Shown piece after piece: positions 55,301 through 64,000 of a stretch of DNA of 64,000 nucleotides; positions within the stretch are counted from its first letter, which is position 1; every line of letters begins with the position of its first letter. The DNA comes from Taudactylus pleione (lineage: Eukaryota; Chordata; Amphibia; Anura; Myobatrachidae). The DNA lies in the NCBI GenBank assembly GCA_031769625.1, contig JAUIMM010000602.1:310001-374000 (forward strand). The letters are read 5' to 3'. The notes below the pieces were generated by a model. It ran no database searches, had not been told where the DNA came from, and saw only the letters and a list, made by a program, of their open reading frames with translations. The position numbers were made by a program, and so were the translations under genes.

Positions 55301-56817
55301 CTTGCAGAGACCCAGCTGGCTTTAGCTGCACATATTATAGGCTGGGGATATACAGACTGGATACAAACAAGAGCCATATACTGCAGAGTGGGTGAGTCAG
55401 AGTCACATGCAGTAATAGGAGGGACAGCTTGCAGAGGCCCAGCTGGATTTAGCTGCACATATTATAGGCTGGAGATATACAGACTGGGTACATACAAGAG
55501 CCATATACTGCAGAGTGGATGAGTCAGAGTCACATGCAGCAATAGGAGGGACAGCTTGCAGAGGCCCAGCTGGCTTTAGCTGCACATATTATAGGCTGGG
55601 GATATACAGACTGGATACAAACAAGAGCCATATACTGCAGAGTGGGTGAGTCAGAGTCACATGCAGTAATAGGAGGGACAGCTTGCAGAGGCCCAGCTGG
55701 ATTTAGCTGCACATATTATAGGCTGGGGATATACAGACTGGATACAAACAAGAGCCATATACTGCAGAGTGGGTGAGTCAGAGTCACATGCAGCAATAGG
55801 AGGGACAGCTTGCAGAGGCCCAGCTGGCTTTAGCTGCACATATTATAGGCTGGGGATATACAGACTGGGTACAAACAAGAACCATATACTGCAGAGTGGA
55901 TGAGTCAGAGTCACATACAGTAATAGGAGGGACAGCTTGCAGAGGCCCAGCTGGATTTAGCTGCACATATTATAGGCTGAGGATAAACAGACTGGATACA
56001 AACAAGAACCATATACTGCAGAGTGGATGAGTCAGAGTCACATACAGTAATAGGAGGGACAGCTTGCAGAGACCCAGCTGGCTTTAGCTGCACATATTAT
56101 AGGCTGGGGATATACAGACTGGATACAAACAAGAGCCATATACTGCAGAGTGGGTGAGTCAGAGTCACATGCAGTAATAGGAGGAACAGCTTGCAGAGGC
56201 CCAGCTGGCTTTAGCTGCACATATTATAGGCTGGGGATATACAGACTGGATACAAACAAGAGCCATATACTGCAGAGTGGGTGAGTCAGAGTCACATGCA
56301 GCAATAGGAGGGACAGCTTGCAGAGGCCCAGCTGGCTTTAGCTGCACATATTATAGGCTGGGGATATACAGACTGGGTACAAACAAGAACCATATACTGC
56401 AGAGTGGATGAGTCAGAGTCACATACAGTAATAGGAGGCACAGCTTGCAGAGACCCAGCTGGCTTTAGCTGCACATAGTATAGGCTGGGGATATACAGAC
56501 TGGATACAAACAAGAGCCATATACTGCAGAGTGGGTGAGTCAGAGTCACATGCAGTAATAGGAGGAACAGCTTGCAGAGGCCCAGCTGGCTTTAGCTGCA
56601 CATATTATAGGCTGGGGATATACAGACTGGATACAAACAAGAGCCATATACTGCAGAGTGGATGAGTCAGAGTCACATGCAGCAATAGGAGGGACAGCTT
56701 GCAGAGACCCAGCTGGCTTTAGCTGCACATATTATAGGCAGAGGATATACAGACTGGATACAAACAAGAGCCATATACTGCAGAGTGGGTGAGTCAGAGT
56801 CACATGCAGTAATAGGA
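52355..56817 (+). repeat. Less structured satellite segment
   Basis: Its first 0.7 kb (to 53080) belongs to the match with the window end. The rest is a mixture of monomers without a long partner. One shared part is 54172-54660, which corresponds to 40923-41411 (offset 13,249 bp) and therefore also to block C copy 2. Private changes include gcattaatagg near 53886, gcccCGctgg near 54170 (a new CpG) and ggataaacag near 55982. Confidence 0.75.
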
Positions 56818-58200
56818 GGGACAGCTTGCAGAGGCCCAGCTGGCTTTAGCTGCACATCTTATAGGCTGGGGATATACAGACTGGGTACAAACAAGAACCA
56901 TATACTGCAGAGTGGATGAGTCAGAGTCACATACAGTAATAGGAGGGACAGCTTGCAGAGGCCTAGCTGGCTTTAGCTGCACATATTATAGGCTGGAGAT
57001 ATACAGACTGGGTACATACAAGAACCATATACTGCAGAGTGGGTGAGTCAGAGTCACATGCAGCAATAGGAGGGACAGCTTGCAGAGGCCCAGCTGGCTT
57101 TAGCTGCACATATTATAGGCTGGGGATATACAGACTGGATACAAACAAGAACCGTATACTGCAGAGTGGATGAGTGAGTCACATGCAGCAATAGGAGGGA
57201 CAGCTTGCAGAGGCCCAGCTGGCTTTAGCTGCACATATTATAGGCTGGAGATATACAGACTGGGTACATACAAGAACCATATACTGCAGAGTGGGTGAGT
57301 CAGAGTCACATGCAGTAATAGGAGGGACAGCTTGCAGAGGCCCAGCTGGCTTTAGCTGCACATATTATAGGCTGGGGATATACAGACTGGGTACAAACAA
57401 GAACCATATACTGCAGAGTGGGTGAGTCAGAGTCACATGCAGTAATAGGAGGGACAGCTTGCAGAGGCCCAGCTGGATTTAGCTGCACATATTATAGGCA
57501 GAGGATATACAGACTGGATACAAACAAGAACCATATACTGCAGAGTGGGTGAGTCAGAGTCACATGCAGTAACAGGAGGGACAGCTTGCAGAGGCCCAGC
57601 TGGCTTTAGCTGCACATAGTATAGGCTGGGGATATACAGAGTGGATACAAACAAGAACCATATGCTGCAGAGTGGATGAGTCAGAGTCACATGCAGCAAT
57701 AGGAGGAACAGCTTGCAGAGGCCCAGCTGGCTTTAGCTGCACATATTATAGGCTGGGGATATACAGACTGGGTACAAACAAGAACCATATACTGCAGAGT
57801 GGGTGAGTCAGAGTCACATGCAGTAATAGGAGGGACAGCTTGCAGAGGCCCAGCTGGCTTTAGCTGCACATATTATAGGCTGGGGATATACAGACTGGGT
57901 ACAAACAAGAACCATATACTGCAGAGTGGGTGAGTCAGAGTCACATGCAGTAATAGGAGGGACAGCTTGCAGAGACCCAGCTGGCTTTAGCTGCACATAT
58001 TATAGGCTGGGGATATACAGACTGGATACAAACAAGAACCATATACTGCAGAGTGGGTGAGTCAGAGTCACATACAGTAATAGGAGGGACAGCTTGCAGT
58101 GGCCCAGCTGGCTTTAGCTGCACATATTATAGGCTGGAGATATACAGACTGGGTACAAACAAGAACCATATACTGCAGAGTGGATGAGTCAGAGTCACAT
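56818..58200 (+). repeat. Block B1: mosaic copy of 27.55-28.9 kb and 32.76-33.9 kb
   Basis: It shares the cacatcttatagg monomer, the 2-bp deletion (57175), the ttataggcagagg/cagtaacagg cassette and ggaggaacag with both earlier copies (offsets 29,262 and 24,057 bp). Up to about 57.8 kb the variants follow the 33-kb copy, and at 57.8-58.1 kb they follow the 28-kb copy. Near 58.1-58.2 kb a gcagtggccc monomer (as at 28836) is joined to a gcaacaatagg monomer (as at 33891). This is a recombinant. Confidence 0.75.
57171..57181 (+). other. 2-bp deletion in the GAGTCA direct repeat (copy)
   Basis: Same allele and context as 27911-27919 and 33111-33124. TGAGTCA is retained at 57175-57181. Confidence 0.95.
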
Positions 58201-59120
58201 GCAACAATAGGAGGGACAGCTTGCAGAGACCCAGCTGGCTTTAGCTGCACATATTATAGGCTGGGGATATACAGACTGGGTACAAACAAGAACCATATAC
58301 TGCAGAGTGGGTGAGTCAGAGTCACATGCAGCAATAGGAGGGACAGCTTGCAGAGGCCCAGCTGGATTTAGCTGCACATATTATAGGCTGGAGATATACA
58401 GACTGGGTACAAACAAGAACCATATACTGCAGAGTGTGTGAGTCAGATTCACATGCAGCAATAGGAGGGACAGCTTGCAGAGGCCCAGCTGGATTTAGCT
58501 GCACATATTATAGGCTGGAGATATACAGACTGGGTACATACAAGAACCATATACTGCAGAGTGGGTGAGTCAGAGTCACATGCAGCAATAGGAGGGACAG
58601 CTTGCAGAGGCCCAGCTGGCTTTAGCTGCACATATTATAGGCTGGGGATATACAGACTGGATACAAACAAGAACCATATACTGCAGAGTGGGTGAGTCAG
58701 AGTCACATGCAGTAATAGGAGGGACAGCTTGCAGAGGCCCAGCTGGCTTTAGCTGCACATATTATAGGCTGGGGATATACAGAGTGGATACAAACAAGAG
58801 CCATATACTGCAGAGTGGGTGAGTCAGAGTCACATACAGTAATAGGAGGGACAGCTTGCAGAGGCCCAGCTGGCTTTAGCTGCACATATTATAGGCTGGA
58901 GATATACAGACTGGGTACAAACAAGAACCATATACTGCAGAGTGTGTGAGTCAGATTCACATGCAGTAATAGGAGGGACAGCTTGCAGAGGCCCAGCTGG
59001 CTTTAGCTGCACATATTATAGGCTGGGGATATACAGACTGGGTACATACAAGAACCATATACTGCAGAGTGGATGAGTCAGAGTCACATGCAGTAATAGG
59101 AGGCACAGCTTGCAGAGGCC

Positions 59121-60606
59121 TAGCTGGCTTTAGCTGCACATATTATAGGCTGGAGATATACAGACTGGGTACATACAAGAACCATATACTGCAGAGTGGG
59201 TGAGTCAGAGTCACATGCAGTAATAGGAGGGACAGCTTGCAGAGGCCCAGCTGGCTTTAGCTGCACATATTATAGGCTGGGGATATACAGACTGGGTACA
59301 AACAAGAACCATATACTGCAGAGTGGGTGAGTCAGAGTCACATGCAGTAATAGGAGGGACAGCTTGCAGAGGCCCAGCTGGATTTAGCTGCACATATTAT
59401 AGGCAGAGGATATACAGACTGGATACAAACAAGAACCATATACTGCAGAGTGGGTGAGTCAGAGTCACATGCAGTAACAGGAGGGACAGCTTGCAGAGGC
59501 CCAGCTGGCTTTAGCTGCACATAGTATAGGCTGGGGATATACAGAGTGGATACAAACAAGAACCATATGCTGCAGAGTGGATGAGTCAGAGTCACATGCA
59601 GCAATAGGAGGAACAGCTTGCAGAGGCCCAGCTGGCTTTAGCTGCACATATTATAGGCTGGGGATATACAGACTGGGTACAAACAAGAACCATATACTGC
59701 AGAGTGGGTGAGTCAGAGTCACATGCAGTAATAGGAGGGACAGCTTGCAGAGACCCAGCTGGCTTTAGCTGCACATATTATAGGCTGGGGATATACAGAC
59801 TGGATACAAACAAGAACCATATACTGCAGAGTGGATGAGTCAGAGTCACATGCAGTAATAGGAGGGACAGCTTGCAGAGGCCCAGCTGGCTTTAGCTGCA
59901 CATATTATAGGCTGGGGATATACAGACTGGATACAAACAAGAACCATATACTGCAGAGTGGGTGAGTCAGAGTCACATACAGTAATAGGAGGGACAGCTT
60001 GCAGTGGCCCAGCTGGCTTTAGCTGCACATATTATAGGCTGGGGATATACAGACTGGGTACAAACAAGAGCCGTATACTGCAGAGTGGGTGAGTCAGAGT
60101 CACATGCAGCAATAGGAGGGACAGCTTGCAGAGGCCCAGCTGGATTTAGCTGCACATATTATAGGCTGGAGATATACAGACTGGGTACAAACAAGAACCA
60201 TATACTGCAGAGTGTGTGAGTCAGATTCACATGCAGCAATAGGAGGGACAGCTTGCAGAGGCCCAGCTGGATTTAGCTGCACATATTATAGGCTGGAGAT
60301 ATACAGACTGGGTACAAACAAGAACCATATACTGCAGAGTGGGTGAGTCAGAGTCACATGCAGCAATAGGAGGGACAGCTTGCAGAGGCCCAGCTGGCTT
60401 TAGCTGCACATATTATAGGCTGGGGATATACAGACTGGATACAAACAAGAACCATATGCTGCAGAGTGGGTGAGTCAGAGTCACATACAGTAATAGGAGG
60501 GACAGCTTGCAGAGGCCCAGCTGGCTTTAGCTGCACATATTATAGGCTGGAGATATACAGACTGGGTACAAACAAGAACCATATACTGCAGAGTGTGTGA
60601 GTCAGA
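59121..60606 (+). repeat. Block B2, copy 2
   Basis: Counterpart of 34683-36168 at an offset of 24,438 bp. The left edge is set by aggcctagc here against aggcccagc in copy 1. The right edge is set by cagagtcac here against cagattcac in copy 1. Confidence 0.8.
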
Positions 60607-60734
60607 GTCACATACAGTAATAGGAGGGACAGCTTGCAGAGGCCCAGCTGGCTTTAGCTGCACATATTATAGGCAGAGGATATACAGACTGGGTACAAAC
60701 AAGAACCATATACTGCAGAGTGGGTGAGTCAGAG

Positions 60735-61243
60735 TCACATGCAGCAATAGGAGGGACAGCTTGCAGAGGCCCAGCTGGATTTAGCTGCACATATTATAGG
60801 CTGGAGATATACAGACTGGGTACAAACAAGAACCATATACTGCAGAGTGTGTGAGTCAGATTCACATGCAGCAATAGGAGGGACAGCTTGCAGAGGCCCA
60901 GCTGGATTTAGCTGCACATATTATAGGCTGGAGATATACAGACTGGGTACATACAAGAACCATATACTGCAGAGTGGGTGAGTCAGAGTCACATGCAGCA
61001 ATAGGAGGGACAGCTTGCAGAGGCCCAGCTGGCTTTAGCTGCACATATTATAGGCTGGGGATATACAGACTGGATACAAACAAGAACCATATACTGCAGA
61101 GTGGGTGAGTCAGAGTCACATGCAGTAATAGGAGGGACAGCTTGCAGAGGCCCAGCTGGCTTTAGCTGCACATATTATAGGCTGGGGATATACAGAGTGG
61201 ATACAAACAAGAGCCATATACTGCAGAGTGGGTGAGTCAGAGT
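60735..61243 (+). repeat. Four-monomer repeat of 58322-58830
   Basis: A gtgtgtgag/cagattcac monomer, two ctggagat/ggatttagc monomers and a cagagtgg/aagagcc monomer repeat the order seen 2,413 bp (19 monomers) earlier, and also that at about 34.0-34.5 kb. This shows further local duplication within the 56.8-61.3-kb region. Confidence 0.7.
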
Positions 61244-61321
61244 CACATACAGTAATAGGAGGGACAGCTTGCAGAGGCCCAGCTGGCTTTAGCTGCACAT
61301 ATTATAGGCTGGAGATATACA

Positions 61322-64000
61322 GACTGGGTACAAACAAGAACCATATACTGCAGAGTGGATGAGTCAGAGTCACATACAGTAATAGGAGGGACAGCTTGCA
61401 GAGACCCAGCTGCCTTTAGCTGCACATATTATAGGCTGGGGATATACAGACTGGATACAAACAAGAGCCATATACTGCAGAGTGGGTGAGTCAGAGTCAC
61501 ATGCAGTAATAGGAGGGACAGCTTGCAGAGGCCCAGCTGGCTTTAGCTGCACATATTATAGGCTGGGGATATACAGACTGGATACAAACAAGAGCCATAT
61601 ACTGCAGAGTGGGTGAGTCAGAGTCACATGCAGCAATAGGAGGGACAGCTTGCAGAGGCCCAGCTGGCTTTAGCTGCACATATTATAGGCTGGGGATATA
61701 CAGACTGGGTACATACAAGAACCATATACTGCAGAGTGGATGAGTCAGAGTCACATGCAGTAATAGGAGGGACAGCTTGCAGAGGCCTAGCTGGCTTTAG
61801 CTGCACATATTATAGGCTGGAGATATACAGACTGGGTACATACAAGAACCATGTACTGCAGAGTGGATGAGTCAGAGTCACATGCAGTAATAGGAGGCAC
61901 AGCTTGCAGAGGCCCAGCTGGCTTTAGCTGCACATATTATAGGCTGGAGATATACAGACTGGGTACATACAAGAACCATATACTGCAGAGTGGGTGAGTC
62001 AGAGTCACATGCAGTAATAGGAGGGACAGCTTGCAGAGGCCCAGCTGGCTTTAGCTGCACATATTATAGGCTGGGGATATACAGACTGGATACAAACAAG
62101 AACCATATACTGCAGAGTGGATGAGTCAGAGTCACATGCAGTAATAGGAGGCACAGCTTGCAGAGGCCCAGCTGGCTTTAGCTGCACATATTATAGGCTG
62201 GAGATATACAGACTGGGTACATACAAGAACCATATACTGCAGAGTGGGTGAGTCAGAGTCACATGCAGTAATAGGAGGGACAGCTTGCAGAGGCCCAGCT
62301 GGCTTTAGCTGCACATATTATAGGCTGGGGATATACAGACTGGGTACATACAAGAACCATATACTGCAGAGTGGATGAGTCAGAGTCACATGCAGTAATA
62401 GGAGGCACAGCTTGCAGAGGCCTAGCTGGCTTTAGCTGCACATATTATAGGCTGGAGATATACAGACTGGGTACATACAAGAACCATATACTGCAGAGTG
62501 GATGAGTCAGAGTCACATGCAGTAATAGGAGGCACAGCTTGCAGAGGCCCAGCTGGCTTTAGCTGCACATATTATAGGCTGGAGATATACAGACTGGGTA
62601 CATACAAGAACCATATACTGCAGAGTGGGTGAGTCAGAGTCACATGCAGTAATAGGAGGGACAGCTTGCAGAGGCCCAGCTGGCTTTAGCTGCACATATT
62701 ATAGGCTGGGGATATACAGACTGGGTACAAACAAGAACCATATACTGCAGAGTGGGTGAGTCAGATTCACATGCAGCAATAGGAGGGACAGCTTGCAGAG
62801 GCCCAGCTGGCTTTAGCTGCACATATTATAGGCTGAGGATATACAGACTGGGTACATACAAGAACCATATACTGCAGAGTGGATGAGTCAGAGTCACATG
62901 CAGTAATAGGAGGGACAGCTTGCAGAGGCCCAGCTGGCTTTAGCTGCACATATTATAGGCTGGGGATATACAGACTGGATACAAACAAGAACCATATACT
63001 GCAGAGTGGGTGAGTCAGATTCACATGCAGTAATAGGAGGGACAGCTTGCAGAGGCCCAGCTGGCTTTAGCTGCACATATTATAGGCTGGAGATATACAG
63101 ACTGGGTACAAACAAGAACCATATACTGCAGAGTGTGTGAGTCAGATTCACATACAGTAATAGGAGGGACAGCTTGCAGAGGCCCAGCTGGCTTTAGCTG
63201 CACATATTATAGGCTGGGGATATACAGACTGGGTACATACAAGAACCATATACTGCAGAGTGGGTGAGTCAGAGTCACATGCAGTAATAGGAGGGACAGC
63301 TTGCAGAGGCCCAGCTGGCTTTAGCTGCACATATTATAGGCTGGGGATATACAGACTGGGTACATACAAGAACCATATACTGCAGAGTGGGTGAGTCAGA
63401 GTCACATGCAGTAATAGGAGGGACAGCTTGCAGAGGCCCAGCTGGCTTTAGCTGCACATATTATAGGCTGGGGATATACAGACTGGATACAAACAAGAGC
63501 CATATACTGCAGAGTGGGTGAGTCAGAGTCACATGCAGTAATAGGAGGGACAGCTTGCAGAGGCCCAGCTGGCTTTAGCTGCACATATTATAGGCTGGGG
63601 ATATACAGACTGGGTACATACAAGAACCATATACTGCAGAGTGGGTGAGTCAGAGTCACATGCAGTAATAGGAGGCACAGCTTGCAGAGGCCCAGCTGGC
63701 TTTAGCTGCACATATTATAGGCTGGGGATATACAGACTGGGTACATACAAGAACCATATACTGCAGAGTGGGTGAGTCAGAGTCACATGCAGTAATAGGA
63801 GGGACAGCTTGCAGAGGCCCAGCTGGCTTTAGCTGCACATATTATAGGCTGGGGATATACAGACTGGATACAAACAAGAGCCATATACTGCAGAGTGGGT
63901 GAGTCAGAGTCACATACAGTAATAGGAGGGACAGCTTGCAGAGGCCCAGCTGGCTTTAGCTGCACATAGTATAGGCTGGAGATATACAGACTTGGTACAA
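61322..64000 (+). repeat. Block D copy 3 (cut by the window end)
   Basis: It matches 50376-53080, with an offset of 10,946 bp before and 10,920 bp after the 26-bp insertion that only copy 2 has. The left edge is fixed by A at 61321 against C at 50375 (ataccgactgg). The match includes cccagctgccttt, accatgtac (61853) and the rare cagacttggtac at the very end (53069-53080 and 63989-64000), so the block continues beyond the window. Confidence 0.9.

Larger units (their letters stand above)
1..64000 (+). repeat. 127-bp satellite DNA array, about 504 head-to-tail monomers
   Basis: Every line of the window is the same 127-bp unit in the same orientation. Phase can be followed without a break: monomer landmarks recur every 127 bp, and all departures are explained by twelve small indels totalling +36 bp. 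The consensus count is A39 G38 T26 C24, so about 49% GC with more G than C on this strand, and it contains no CG dinucleotide. Neighbouring monomers usually differ at a few recurrent sites only. No transposon, gene, inversion or unique spacer interrupts the array, and both ends continue beyond the window. Such purity and length, with nested higher-order duplications, is typical of centromeric or pericentromeric satellite or of another heterochromatic block. That location is inference, and the family itself is not one I recognise. Confidence 0.97.

Noticed and set aside
1..64000. Hundreds of overlapping minus-strand open frames of about 60-88 codons, and some plus-strand ones
   Set aside because: They are products of the repeat itself. 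The period is not a multiple of three, so frames change at each monomer. Most begin with GTG (from ...tgcac on the + strand); the ATG in that frame gives only about 33 codons. All end at the same repeat-borne stop, and no ribosome-binding or promoter context distinguishes any of them. Variation between copies shows no preference for silent changes that I can see.
1..64000. CRISPR array
   Set aside because: Direct repeats are contiguous, 127 bp long and vary at many positions. There are no short conserved repeats separated by unique spacers.
1..64000. Gene encoding a tandem-repeat protein
   Set aside because: A coding tandem repeat would need a period divisible by three and an open frame across monomers. 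Here 127 = 3x42+1 and stops occur in every monomer.
1..64000. CENP-B box or other known centromere motif
   Set aside because: The CENP-B box core needs CpG (TTCG...CGGG), and the consensus has no CpG. No similar sequence was seen in the variants. A centromeric role remains possible without it.
1..64000. Transposon, retroelement or RNA-gene insertion inside the array
   Set aside because: Phase bookkeeping leaves no room. All length changes are accounted for by indels of 2, 3, 15 and 26 bp, and no line departs from the monomer. No pol III box B or tRNA-like fold was seen.

Overview
The whole 64-kb window is one uninterrupted tandem satellite array. A 127-bp monomer is repeated head to tail in a single orientation from the first base to the last, and neither edge of the array is inside the window. 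I see no gene, RNA gene, transposon, CRISPR array or unique-sequence island. Position 1 of the window happens to be a convenient position 1 of the monomer (agtaatagg...), and that numbering is used throughout. Phase bookkeeping closes exactly. Small indels sum to +36 bp, so 64,000 bp corresponds to about 503.7 monomers. The consensus is about 49% GC and 61% purine on the + strand. It contains no CpG, although base composition alone would predict about seven. CpG loss, the length and purity of the array and its multi-scale internal duplications suggest constitutive heterochromatin (centromeric, pericentromeric or similar) of a eukaryote with CpG methylation, most likely a vertebrate. I do not recognise the family by name and cannot assign a species.

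Layout. (1) 1-24 kb is an older-looking mosaic. Monomer variants are shuffled and shared blocks are mostly 0.4-0.9 kb: a block seen four times (starting at 1, 3557, 7907 and 18910), a seven-monomer offset at 5.4-7.0 kb, a 3.4-3.9-kb higher-order period at 10.5-17.4 kb, and a freshly homogenised run of monomers at 20.0-20.4 kb. (2) 24-37 kb holds two tandem copies of a unit of about 5 kb (offsets 4,951 and 5,205 bp) and the start of a third pattern. (3) 37.7-53 kb is built from two alternating blocks. Block C (37701-42543) reappears at 44828-49670 with no difference found. Block D (42621-44820) reappears at 50002-52354 and again at 61322 to the window end. (4) 52.4-56.8 kb is less block-structured. 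(5) 56.8-61.3 kb is a rearranged, mosaic copy of the 27.5-36.2-kb region.

Variation is mostly a small set of recurrent two-state sites (monomer positions 3, 13, 27, 30, 37, 52, 62/63, 74, 78, 83, 90, 93, 97, 109, 119, 126) that act as barcodes for higher-order structure. Each monomer also carries a perfect AP-1/TRE heptamer (TGAGTCA), a CAGCTG E-box core, a PstI site and, in many monomers, a GTGAGT splice-donor-like hexamer. Nothing in the window is supported as coding. The period is 127 = 3x42+1, so frame shifts at every monomer, and open frames never exceed about 88 codons.
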